57,111 nucleotides of DNA, taken from an uncultured Porphyromonadaceae bacterium. GTDB lineage: Bacteria > Bacteroidota > Bacteroidia > Bacteroidales > Muribaculaceae. The DNA is taken from positions 1 to 57,111 of the forward strand of contig CAMHQD010000013.1 of NCBI GenBank assembly GCA_946187345.1, read 5' to 3'. The notes beneath the pieces are model-generated. The model was not told the DNA's origin and ran no database searches. It saw only the letters and a program-made list of their open reading frames with translations. Every line of letters starts with the position of its first letter. Position 1 is the first letter of the stretch. A program made the translations under genes and the position numbers. Shown here piece by piece: positions 1 through 7,884 of this stretch.

Positions 1-68
1 AAGGCGAGGCCCTACAGTCTTTGACAATCCTAATGGATTTTACCGGACAGCAATAGTATTAATGATAA

Positions 69-102
69 GGCGGTATTATGTCCGGGCAATCCGGGTACCG
101 CC
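69..102. repeat. Small inverted repeat in the leader of the window
   Basis: Arms ggcggta and taccgcc face each other across a GC-rich loop, followed at 115-127 by a second small hairpin (cccac/gtggg). No reading frame with coding character is visible in 1-291, so this may be the 3' end of an upstream transcript. Function is not known. Confidence 0.4.
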
Positions 103-184
103 CATGAACTGTCACCCACTTCGTGGGTTCCCGATGCCGGCTTTTAAAAACACAACATTTTGTGTGGAGTTTTGTAGAAAATAG

Positions 185-218
185 TGTAGAGTTTTGTTTC
201 AAAAAACAAAACTCTACA
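185..218. terminator. Perfect 15-bp inverted repeat with A/T flanks
   Basis: Arms 185-199 and 204-218 are exact reverse complements (core tagagttttgttt) with a 4-nt loop. A degraded third copy of the arm lies just upstream near 161-176. It sits immediately upstream of the probable promoter of the secreted protein, so it may end the upstream transcript or be an operator. Confidence 0.5.
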
Positions 219-226
219 ACTTGACG

Positions 227-259
227 TTGCGCGCGAGAGTGCGGGAATTGTTAAATTTG
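227..259 (+). promoter_or_regulatory. Bacteroidales-type promoter for the dockerin-tagged protein
   Basis: The -7 element TAAATTTG (252-259) fits the Bacteroidales TAnnTTTG consensus, with a TTG at 227-229 for the -33 element, 22 nt apart. The start codon is 33 nt downstream of the -7 element. Confidence 0.5.
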
Positions 260-291
260 CGCTATAAATTATTCATCTAATCAATAGCATT

Positions 292-3200
292 ATGGACAAA
301 CGACTACTACGACTGATTCTTGTAGCCGCAGTTGCATGTTGGACAGGCATTGCGGCGGCATCGCCGTTGCTGTCGCCGCTCGCCGTCAAGTGTGACGTGA
401 ACCACGACGGCATCGTCGATGTGGGCGATGTGAACACCGTGCTCGCCGGCATCCTCGCCGACAGCAACGACGCCGGCCTCGACGCCAACAGCGACGGCGC
501 CGTCGATGTGGGCGACGTGAACCTCATTCTGGAGGTTATCCTCAGCGGCGACGTGGACGCCTCTGTCGAAAGCCTCGAGTATATCGACATCGACTTTGCC
601 GGCCAGGGGGCCGATGGTACAGCCCCGACGGTGGAAACCGTGACCGTGGTCAACATCACCACCGGCGAGACGCTCGAACTGGGCGGCAACGACATCTTGC
701 GGCTCGCCGTCAAAGGCAGCGAGGCGGCGAAGCGCCGCGCGCACTCCATAAAGGAGAACAAGGGACGGCTGCCGCGCCCGGTAATCAGTCCGGCCGTATC
801 GATGGCCGACGCCCGGCTGACGTTTGACGTCGCCAAGGCAGGCGCGGCCACCATCGAGGTGATTGACCGCGACGGCAAGGTGGCGGCGCGCAGCGTGGTC
901 ACGGCGAAAGCAGGCCGCAACTCACTCAAACTGAATGCGATGGAGGCCGGACGATACACCGTGCGCCTCACCGACGCCGCCGGACGCGTGCAGGCCACGC
1001 AGTGGCGCAGCGCGGCGCGACGCGCCACCGGAAAGACGGTGACGATGAACTTCAACGCCGGCGACCTGCTGCGCTTCACCGCCACCAGCGGCGACATGAC
1101 CACCATCATGATGCAGCAGCCCGCCAACAGCCACACCAATGTGTTCTCTTTCTTTGAGTGTAAGGACGCCGACGGATACAACTACCCCATCGTCGAGGCC
1201 GGAGGCCTGCTCTGGATGGCCGAGGACCTGCGCTACGTGCGACGCAGCGGTGTGAGCAAGGTGAGCAGCGCGGACGACTGGCAGGAAGCCTCGGTGACCA
1301 AGTGTAGGGTCGTGAATAACGACGTCACCGATGCCTACTACAACTACGAGGGCGCACTCAAGGCGCTGCCCGAAGGCTGGCGCCTGCCCACCGGCGACGA
1401 GGTGAACACCGTGCTGCGCAAACTGGGCGGAGCCAATCATGCCGGAGCGCTTCTCAAGGCACACGGCGACGACAGCAACTGGGGCACGTGGGAAGAGAAC
1501 GTCGACTCGCTCTACCTGCGCCTGAACGCCCACGGATACGTCAACACCGGCGGCAACGTCACCTCGCATGACCAGCGCGGATATATCCTCACCTCCACCA
1601 CGCTCTCCAAGCGGCCGATGTGGGCCGAACTGCGCGACGGCACCGACGCCGTGACGCTCTCCTCAATGGGCGCGCCGGTCGACAACGGCTTCCACATCCG
1701 TGGCGTGCGCGTGGGCTTCAGCCCCTACAAGGGCATGATGGACGAGTTCTTCTCCAGCGAGATGCAGCAGGCCAGGCAGCGCGCCCCCATGGCCAAGGCC
1801 CCCGTCAACCCTTACAGCGGCCAGCCCATCGGCGAGTTATACACGGTTCAGACCGGCACAATCGAGATGGTTCTCGACTGGTACAACGATAGATATGCAA
1901 CGCACATGGGTGCATCGTCCATTGGTTATGGTTGGATGGAAGGGGACGTATTTGCTTCCCGAGGCATGTTTAAAGTGGATCTCAACGGCAATTTCACCAA
2001 CCTGAACTCCAATACCGACGCCTCAAGAAACCTCAAGAAAATGGCTCTCCAATATGTGCCTGAGGGAGAACGTATTGCCAAACTGGTGTTTGAACGCAAC
2101 AACACGGGAACAACCAATCCCAAGAACCCACCAACCTCAAACACGACGTCGTGGTCCGGCAACGGCTCGGCTCGCATCGAAGTCTTCAACCGCGACGGCT
2201 CGACCGCTACAACAGTCGCCTTACCGGGAACCTTCTATATGCCTAACGGCTTGGAGGCTTACCCGTTCCGCTTCTGGGGCAACAACGAGTCGACATGGAC
2301 CGACTATTTCGATGTCTATGAGTATTATGCCAAACGGATACAAATCGTTACGGCCGACTTCAACGACGACCAGAGCGACGACCTTGTGGTGGGCATCGGC
2401 GGACGATTCTTGGTCATCGACGGCGCTGACTACAGCACCGTGATTGCCGAGCGCAGCTTCCCCAGCGCCGCCACACGTGCCGCCACGGGTGACTTTGACG
2501 GCGACGGCAAACCCGATCTGGCCGTCATCACCGAGAACAACGGACAGGTTCAGGCAATGGTGTTCTGCGATGGCATCGACAACGACAAACTCAACGGCAC
2601 CGCCACCTACAACGTCGGCCTCGGCGCCAGGCTCAACACTGACCGTGAGCCATGGCTCGACATCAAGATTGGCGACGTGGTGGTCGCCACACGCAACGAC
2701 CTCATCTGCCAGGTGGGTGACGTGAACCAGAACCGCAACTATGTGGCGAAAACATCGGTATGGATGCGGCAGGAAGGCTCGCCAATGCTCGTGCCGCCCA
2801 TCTCCCGGGCCACTATCGAAGAACAGACCAACTATCTGCAGAACACCTGCATCACCGTCGTCCACTCTCGCGGCATGGGGTTCCCCGCCGACATCCTCGC
2901 CGCCGGCGGACTGTACCGCTTTGACGGCACCAACGCGTTCAGCAAGGACGGCACAGGCATCACTTCGATAGCCAATCCCGGCGGTTTCCAGGGACACAAC
3001 CAGGGCAATAACTTCATCTATTTCCCTGCCGACAATGTAGTGGCTGGAAAGTTCAAATACGGGTCGCCCAACGGAGCCGACGACATTGCGGTCCTCTCGG
3101 TTATTGATGCCTATACCGGTTGGTATGAATGGGCCAATAACGTGTATTGGGTCGGCTCACAACTGCGCGGCCTCATCCGTATGTACAGCCCAAGCAACGG

Positions 3201-4302
3201 CGTCTTCTCGGTGAGAAACATCGAGACGAGTCAGGATGGTCATGGAGCGGGCGTGCGTGTGGGTAACGTCTTCATGTTAAAAGAGAGGCAAGAAGTGTCC
3301 GACAGCTACACCCACCCGGCATTCTGCCCGATTCCCGCCAAGGATGCCCGCCGCGCCGTATATCGCTTCCGCGACATGAACGTGACGTTCACCAATCCGC
3401 AGATCCACGCCGTGATGGCCGCGGCACCCTATTACACCGACGCCGACTACGGCAACGCCACGGCGGCAACCAGTTGGGGCAAGAGCAGTTCGAGCGGCTC
3501 CGGCAGCGGACGCTTGAGCAGCAACAGCGCCAAACTCATCACCGGCTTGAACTACGAGGTGGGACTCATCACCAAGGGATGGGAACTTGATATCACCGCC
3601 AGCGTCGAGTACGATTACACCTTCGGCGAGGAGAGCGAGGAGGTCATCACCTACGGCAAGGAGTACTCCACCTATGACGACAACTCGGTGATTCTCACGC
3701 TAACGCCCTATTTCGTCTATAACTACGAATGCGTGGCCAGCGACAACGAGGACGCCGTGGGCACGATGCTCGCCGTGGGATGCCCCTACTACAGCAGCGA
3801 GCAGAACGTCGCCATGACCGACTATATGCTCATGCGCGCCGACAATGCCGAGATCCCCGACCTCTCGAGCGTGCTACACAACACGCCGGGCGACCCGATG
3901 ACCTACCCGCAGTATGAGGACGAGATCAAGAGCAACTGCGGCAGCACCATCTACTGGGCGTTGCCCAAGGGCGAACTGCAGGGACTCGGACAGGGCGGCA
4001 CGGCCACCGCGCTCACCCACAGCGTCGAGAACAGCAGCACCTACACCCAAGACCACGAGATGAGCGTCAACTTCGAGTTGGTCAACACCATTGGCAGCGC
4101 AAAAGTGGGCTTTGGCTACGGACACAGCGAGAACTGGACGAGCAAGCACTCCGAGGGCGTGGGACACACCATCGCCGGTGAGGTGCCGGCACCCAAGAAG
4201 TTCTCCGGCACTATGAGTTCGTTCCGCTGGAACCTCTGCCGCTACAATATGAAGTTGAACGGACAGACCTTCCCCGTCGTCAACTACGTCGTCCGCCGTT
4301 GA
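292..4302 (+). CDS. Large secreted protein: N-terminal dockerin-like repeats, FISUMP domain, FG-GAP repeats, beta-rich C-terminus
   Basis: 1336 residues. A signal peptide (about 1-23) is followed directly by two EF-hand-like dockerin repeats (35-88, each with 'VDVGDVN'). A beta-sandwich resembling sorting-tail folds lies near 165-235 but is internal. A Fibrobacter-succinogenes-type paralogous domain spans about 300-477 ('WMAEDLRYV', 'WRLPTGDEVN'). FG-GAP/VCBS-like calcium motifs appear near 687-760 ('DFNDDQSDDL', 'DFDGDGKPDL'). The last 290 residues hold a Ser/Gly-rich stretch and long strands of alternating hydrophobicity. The domain calls are from motif recognition; the role is unknown. It is likely surface-exposed or secreted and calcium-binding. 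The gene has its own promoter and a strong terminator. A pore-forming or adhesive role is only a guess. Confidence 0.85.
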   Translation: MDKRLLRLILVAAVACWTGIAAASPLLSPLAVKCDVNHDGIVDVGDVNTVLAGILADSNDAGLDANSDGAVDVGDVNLILEVILSGDVDASVESLEYIDIDFAGQGADGTAPTVETVTVVNITTGETLELGGNDILRLAVKGSEAAKRRAHSIKENKGRLPRPVISPAVSMADARLTFDVAKAGAATIEVIDRDGKVAARSVVTAKAGRNSLKLNAMEAGRYTVRLTDAAGRVQATQWRSAARRATGKTVTMNFNAGDLLRFTATSGDMTTIMMQQPANSHTNVFSFFECKDADGYNYPIVEAGGLLWMAEDLRYVRRSGVSKVSSADDWQEASVTKCRVVNNDVTDAYYNYEGALKALPEGWRLPTGDEVNTVLRKLGGANHAGALLKAHGDDSNWGTWEENVDSLYLRLNAHGYVNTGGNVTSHDQRGYILTSTTLSKRPMWAELRDGTDAVTLSSMGAPVDNGFHIRGVRVGFSPYKGMMDEFFSSEMQQARQRAPMAKAPVNPYSGQPIGELYTVQTGTIEMVLDWYNDRYATHMGASSIGYGWMEGDVFASRGMFKVDLNGNFTNLNSNTDASRNLKKMALQYVPEGERIAKLVFERNNTGTTNPKNPPTSNTTSWSGNGSARIEVFNRDGSTATTVALPGTFYMPNGLEAYPFRFWGNNESTWTDYFDVYEYYAKRIQIVTADFNDDQSDDLVVGIGGRFLVIDGADYSTVIAERSFPSAATRAATGDFDGDGKPDLAVITENNGQVQAMVFCDGIDNDKLNGTATYNVGLGARLNTDREPWLDIKIGDVVVATRNDLICQVGDVNQNRNYVAKTSVWMRQEGSPMLVPPISRATIEEQTNYLQNTCITVVHSRGMGFPADILAAGGLYRFDGTNAFSKDGTGITSIANPGGFQGHNQGNNFIYFPADNVVAGKFKYGSPNGADDIAVLSVIDAYTGWYEWANNVYWVGSQLRGLIRMYSPSNGVFSVRNIETSQDGHGAGVRVGNVFMLKERQEVSDSYTHPAFCPIPAKDARRAVYRFRDMNVTFTNPQIHAVMAAAPYYTDADYGNATAATSWGKSSSSGSGSGRLSSNSAKLITGLNYEVGLITKGWELDITASVEYDYTFGEESEEVITYGKEYSTYDDNSVILTLTPYFVYNYECVASDNEDAVGTMLAVGCPYYSSEQNVAMTDYMLMRADNAEIPDLSSVLHNTPGDPMTYPQYEDEIKSNCGSTIYWALPKGELQGLGQGGTATALTHSVENSSTYTQDHEMSVNFELVNTIGSAKVGFGYGHSENWTSKHSEGVGHTIAGEVPAPKKFSGTMSSFRWNLCRYNMKLNGQTFPVVNYVVRR

Positions 4303-4320
4303 TCCGCACTATATTATTAT

Positions 4321-4373
4321 AAGACAATCGGGGACAATGGATTTGTTATCCATTGTCCCCGATTGTCTTTTTA
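4321..4373 (+). terminator. Rho-independent terminator, 21-bp perfect stem
   Basis: Arms 4321-4341 and 4349-4369 are exact reverse complements around a 7-nt loop and end in a T-tract. It lies 18 nt after the stop codon of the dockerin-tagged protein. Confidence 0.9.
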
Positions 4374-4430
4374 ACTCAAGTTCCTGATGTAAAAGTAATT
4401 GATAATCATATTAATAACAAGCGATTACTT

Positions 4431-4490
4431 GTAGGGGCAGAATTTATTCTGCCCGCCTGCCGCAAACGTGCAGAATAATTCTGCCCCTAC
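4431..4490. repeat. REP-like imperfect inverted repeat
   Basis: Arm 4431-4452 (begins gtaggggcagaat) and arm 4470-4490 (ends attctgcccctac) match except for one inserted T. It lies between the terminator and the rpsA promoter and has no T-tract, so it looks more like a dispersed extragenic palindrome than a terminator. The preceding text at 4373 (aactcaagttcct) resembles the text at 15100 beside another repeat nest. Confidence 0.6.
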
Positions 4491-4551
4491 ATTTCTCACA
4501 ACTATCAATTTATCTACTTAAATTTTTAATAAAAAAAGTTAAGACAAACGC

Positions 4552-4581
4552 TTGTCATGTCACAGAAAAGTTGTAACTTTG
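4552..4581 (+). promoter_or_regulatory. rpsA promoter
   Basis: The -33 TTG (4552-4554) and -7 TAACTTTG (4574-4581) are 19 nt apart, a close match to the Bacteroidales consensus. The leader to the ATG is about 70 nt, long enough for leader-based control, although no known motif is recognised there. Confidence 0.75.
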
Positions 4582-4655
4582 CAGTCGCGTTTGTCGGGAA
4601 CGTGTCCGGCACTAACGCACGTAATTAACTCATATTTATTAACTTTTTAATTTCA

Positions 4656-6443
4656 ATGGCAGAAGAATTAATTAATTCTCCGATCGCCGACTTTGACTGG
4701 GACGCCTACGAGCGTGGCGAGTCCCGGAGCGACAAGTCGCATGAAGAACTGGAAAAAACCTACGACGAGAGCCTTGGCTCATTCCGTGACAAGGAAGTGA
4801 CCGAAGGTACCGTGATCTCGATTAACAAGCGCGAGGTTGTGGTTAACATCGGTGCTAAGTCGGACGGCATCATTCCGCTTAACGAGTTCCGTTACAACCC
4901 CGACCTCAAGGTGGGCGACACCGTGGAGGTGTTCATCGAGAACCAGGAGGACAAGAAGGGTCAACTCATCCTCTCGCACCGCAAGGCGCGCATGGCCAAG
5001 AGTTGGGATCGCGTTAACGAAGCGCTTGACAACAACGAGGTCATCAAGGGATTCATCAAGTGCCGCACCAAGGGTGGCATGATTGTCGACGTGTTCGGCA
5101 TCGAGGCCTTCCTGCCCGGCTCGCAGATCGACGTCAAGCCCATCCGCGACTACGATGTGTTCGTTGGCAAGACCATGGAATTCAAGGTTGTGAAAATCAA
5201 CCAGGAGTATCACAACGTGGTGGTGAGCCACAAGGCTCTCATCGAGGCCGAACTCGAGCAGCAGAAGCGCGAGATCATCAGCAAACTCGAGAAGGGTCAG
5301 GTGCTCGAGGGTACCGTCAAGAACATCACCAGTTACGGCGTGTTCATCGACCTGGGTGGCGTGGACGGTCTGATCCACATCACCGACCTCTCGTGGGGCC
5401 GCGTCAACAACCCCGCCGACATCGTCCAACCCGACCAGAAACTCAACGTCGTTATCCTCGACTTCGATGACGAGAAGAAGCGCATCGCCCTCGGTCTGAA
5501 GCAACTCCAGCCGCATCCCTGGGATCGCCTGGATCCGAACCTCAAGGTGGGCGACCGCATCAAGGGTCGCGTGGTGGTCATGTACGACTACGGCGCATTT
5601 GTCGAGGTTGCTCCCGGCGTCGAGGGCTTGATCCACGTCAGCGAGATGTCGTGGTCACAGCACCTGCGCTCGGCTCAGGACTTCATGAAGGTGGGCGACG
5701 AGGTTGAGGCTCAAATCCTCGCTCTCGACCGTGCCGATCGCAAGATGTCGCTGGGTATCAAGCAACTCAAGGCCGACCCGTGGGCTAACATCGAGGAGAA
5801 GTACCCCGTGGGCTCGAAGCACACCGCTCGCGTGCGCAACTTCACCAACTTCGGCGTGTTTGTCGAACTGGAGGAGGGCGTCGACGGCCTGATCCACATC
5901 AGCGACCTGAGTTGGACCCGCAAGGTCAAGCACCCCAGCGAGTTCACCCAGAACGGTGCCGACATCGACGTTATCGTGCTCGAAATCGACAAGGAGAACC
6001 GCCGCTTGAGCCTCGGCCACAAGCAACTCGAGCAGAACCCGTGGGATGTGTTCGAGACCATCTTCACCGTCGGTAGCGTGCATCAGGGTGTGATCACCGA
6101 GATGCTCGAGAAGGGCGCCGTGATCAACCTGCAGCCCTACGGCGTCGAAGGCTTCGCCACGCCCAAGCACCTGGTCAAGCAGGATGGCAGCCAGGCCCAG
6201 AAGGACGAGACCCTTGACTTCAAGGTGATCGAGTTCAACAAGGAGGCCAAGCGCATCATCTTGAGCCACAGCCGCATCTTTGAGGATGAGGCCAAGGGCG
6301 AGCGCAGCGAGCGTAAGCCCAAGCGCCAGAGCGCAAAGAAGGCCGACGAGCCCATCATCGCCAGCACCCAGGTGGAGCGTACCACCCTGGGCGACATCAG
6401 CGAACTCGCCGCCCTGAAGGAGCGCCTCGAGAAGGGTGAGTAA
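4656..6443 (+). CDS. rpsA: 30S ribosomal protein S1
   Basis: 595 residues, normal length for a Bacteroidales S1. It binds mRNA at the small ribosomal subunit and aids initiation on messages lacking a strong Shine-Dalgarno sequence, which is usual in this phylum. Six S1 (OB-fold) repeats can be followed, starting near residues 46, 127, 215, 300, 388 and 474. The central ones carry the typical 'GVFIDLGGVDGLIH' type core. The N-terminal about 45 residues are acidic and the C-terminal tail is Lys/Arg-rich followed by a helix. The start follows a consensus promoter and an AT-rich leader. It appears to be transcribed alone and ends at a hairpin terminator. Confidence 0.97.
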   Translation: MAEELINSPIADFDWDAYERGESRSDKSHEELEKTYDESLGSFRDKEVTEGTVISINKREVVVNIGAKSDGIIPLNEFRYNPDLKVGDTVEVFIENQEDKKGQLILSHRKARMAKSWDRVNEALDNNEVIKGFIKCRTKGGMIVDVFGIEAFLPGSQIDVKPIRDYDVFVGKTMEFKVVKINQEYHNVVVSHKALIEAELEQQKREIISKLEKGQVLEGTVKNITSYGVFIDLGGVDGLIHITDLSWGRVNNPADIVQPDQKLNVVILDFDDEKKRIALGLKQLQPHPWDRLDPNLKVGDRIKGRVVVMYDYGAFVEVAPGVEGLIHVSEMSWSQHLRSAQDFMKVGDEVEAQILALDRADRKMSLGIKQLKADPWANIEEKYPVGSKHTARVRNFTNFGVFVELEEGVDGLIHISDLSWTRKVKHPSEFTQNGADIDVIVLEIDKENRRLSLGHKQLEQNPWDVFETIFTVGSVHQGVITEMLEKGAVINLQPYGVEGFATPKHLVKQDGSQAQKDETLDFKVIEFNKEAKRIILSHSRIFEDEAKGERSERKPKRQSAKKADEPIIASTQVERTTLGDISELAALKERLEKGE

Positions 6444-6454
6444 TCTTTTAATTG

Positions 6455-6528
6455 CCTCCCGTGAATGCTCGTAAATAACCGTATAATTTATTCACGGCAA
6501 TTCACGATAATTCACGGGAGGTTTTTTT
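6455..6528 (+). terminator. rpsA terminator built from 10-nt-phased repeats
   Basis: Outer arms cctcccgtgaat (6455-6466) and attcacgggagg (6510-6521) are exact reverse complements, followed by a run of seven T. The right side reads as three successive decamers beginning ttcacg at 6491, 6501 and 6511. It is a plausible intrinsic terminator with the same phasing as the large hairpin at 22.9-23.1 kb. Confidence 0.8.
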
Positions 6529-6535
6529 AATAAGA

Positions 6536-6904
6536 ATGAACATTAAGCCACTTGCCATAATCGCCATCGCGGCCTTCATGACGCATAGTTGCACCGACGG
6601 CTGTTCCTGCTCACGCCAAACGGATGCCACCGACAGCATCGCCAGCCCCACTGACAGCACGGCCACTGCCGACACCACATCGCGTGCCGACACCATCGCC
6701 GAGCCCGTCGAGCGAGTGCGCGCCATCACCGGCATCGCCGTTGACGGCGGCATGAACAGCATCGACATGGTAGTGGGCAAAGACACACTCTCGTTTGACT
6801 TCCCCGACCTGCCGGAGCACGTCACATGGACGGCCGGCGACACGATGACAATCGTTGTCGACACCGCCACCGACAGCGTCCTCAGCCTTCGCCCCGGCAA
6901 GTAA
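6536..6904 (+). CDS. Small Asp/Thr/Ser-rich lipoprotein, unknown function
   Basis: 122 residues. A lipoprotein signal ends in the lipobox T-H-S-C (Cys19). A low-complexity Thr/Asp/Ser/Ala linker follows (about 30-60), then a compact region of roughly 55 residues with beta character ('GMNSIDMVVGKDTLSFDFP'). I do not recognise the family. The start codon lies only about 8 nt after the T-tract of the rpsA terminator, so it has no visible room for its own promoter. It may be expressed by read-through from rpsA. Base composition matches its neighbours. The ORF is probably real because of the clean lipobox and biased codon use. Confidence 0.7.
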   Translation: MNIKPLAIIAIAAFMTHSCTDGCSCSRQTDATDSIASPTDSTATADTTSRADTIAEPVERVRAITGIAVDGGMNSIDMVVGKDTLSFDFPDLPEHVTWTAGDTMTIVVDTATDSVLSLRPGK

Positions 6905-6970
6905 CATGTAGCACGTAGCATGTAGCATATAGCATATAGCAAAAACTAACATCTAACATCTAACATCTAT
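6905..6970. repeat. Short simple repeats upstream of tRNA-Gly
   Basis: Two adjacent degenerate tandems: units of the type gtagca(t/c) repeated about every 7-10 nt, then aacatct repeated every 8 nt. Similar short-period repeats recur in many gaps of this window. Function unknown. Confidence 0.6.
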
Positions 6971-6974
6971 ATTT

Positions 6975-7047
6975 GCGGTAGTAGCTCAGTCGGTAGAGCA
7001 TCAGCTTCCCAAGCTGAGGGTCGCGGGTTCGAGCCCCGTTTACCGCT
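6975..7047 (+). tRNA. tRNA-Gly (anticodon CCC)
   Basis: The full cloverleaf is readable. Acceptor GCGGTAG pairs with TTACCGC; D-arm GCTC/GAGC; anticodon stem TCAGC/GCTGA with loop TTCCCAA, giving anticodon CCC; T-arm GCGGG/CCCGT with loop TTCGAGC; discriminator T. The 3' CCA is not encoded. A stable hairpin follows. Confidence 0.96.
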
Positions 7048-7054
7048 CAAATAG

Positions 7055-7102
7055 ACGCAGCAGTGGGAATGAGTATAATCTGGCTCATTCCCACTGTTGC
7101 GT
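7055..7102 (+). terminator. Hairpin terminator after tRNA-Gly
   Basis: Arms 7055-7073 and 7084-7102 pair over 19 bp with one mismatch (acgcagcagtgggaatgag against its complement), followed by a T-rich stretch. Confidence 0.75.
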
Positions 7103-7186
7103 TTATTGATTGGAAAATCCACCTACTGAATTTCAGTGGAAAGTTGCGCTAAATTAATGGATAGAAAAATTTTTCGGTCAGTAACA

Positions 7187-7218
7187 TTGGCTAATATCAG
7201 TTTGTTTTAGTATATTTG
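7187..7218 (+). promoter_or_regulatory. Promoter of the 179-residue secreted protein
   Basis: The -33 TTG (7187-7189) and -7 TATATTTG (7211-7218) fit the Bacteroidales consensus with 21-nt spacing. The leader to the ATG at 7261 is about 37 nt. Confidence 0.6.
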
Positions 7219-7260
7219 CAAACGAAAACTATTCTGTCGTTTCCTTAATCACCAACTATT

Positions 7261-7800
7261 ATGAAGACATTGAGACAAAGCCTCGCGCTGGTCTGTATGG
7301 CTATAGCGCTCGCCATGAGCGCCGGTGATGATGTGATCACCTCTATCCGCAGCGAGTACAATCAAGCGCAAGCGACCATCAAGCAGAACAAGAGTACGAA
7401 AGCAAAAAACGACATGGTGACCACGATGCGCTATGACGTTCCGGGCAAGGGTGCGGCAGTCGAGACGCTGCACTTCTTCTTCAAAGTTGAGCAATTTGGT
7501 CCCGTTGGCGAGTTTGTCAATTACCAACTGTTTTTTGTCACGCGCCAACTGAGCCTTGGCGGCCACAAATCCTATGAGGAGTACCTCTACGACAGCCAAA
7601 CCGGTCAACTCGTGTTCTCGGTAAAGCAGGAGAGAGATAGCAAGGGCTCGCTGATTGAGAAGCGCCTATACTACCGCGATGGCACGATATTCAGCACCGA
7701 AGGCGGCACACTTGACCTCTACGAGGAGGAGTTGACCTACTTCCTCGGTCAAGACTATCGTCACGCGTTTGACAACCTGATTCGCAACGCGAAGGAGTAA
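7261..7800 (+). CDS. Secreted protein of unknown function
   Basis: 179 residues with a signal peptide (about 1-21, cleavage near 'AMSAGDD'). The mature part is a mixed alpha/beta protein. A helical N-terminal segment (about 25-50, 'IRSEYNQAQATIKQNKS') precedes several beta strands ('VETLHFFFKVEQF', 'YEEYLYDSQTGQLVFSVKQE', 'EKRLYYRDG'), and the C-terminus is an Asp/Glu-rich helix. No catalytic motif or lipobox is visible. I do not recognise the family; it resembles conserved Bacteroidales periplasmic proteins of unknown role. It has its own promoter and shares a bidirectional terminator with the convergent peptidase gene. Confidence 0.8.
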   Translation: MKTLRQSLALVCMAIALAMSAGDDVITSIRSEYNQAQATIKQNKSTKAKNDMVTTMRYDVPGKGAAVETLHFFFKVEQFGPVGEFVNYQLFFVTRQLSLGGHKSYEEYLYDSQTGQLVFSVKQERDSKGSLIEKRLYYRDGTIFSTEGGTLDLYEEELTYFLGQDYRHAFDNLIRNAKE

Positions 7801-7818
7801 TGCCACTGATGGCACATA

Positions 7819-7862
7819 ATAAAAGCGGTTGACACCTCTGATGGAGCCAACCGCTTTTTATT
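7819..7862. terminator. Bidirectional terminator
   Basis: Arms ataaaagcggttg (7819-7831) and caaccgctttttat (7848 onward) form a stem with T-tracts on both strands, between the convergent genes at 7261-7800 and 7885-10242. Confidence 0.85.
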
Positions 7863-7884
7863 ATCAAAAAACAAGAACTCGCCG

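Noticed and set aside
6968-6975. TATATTTG as a promoter for tRNA-Gly
   Set aside because: Its last base is the first base of the tRNA, so transcription would start inside the gene.
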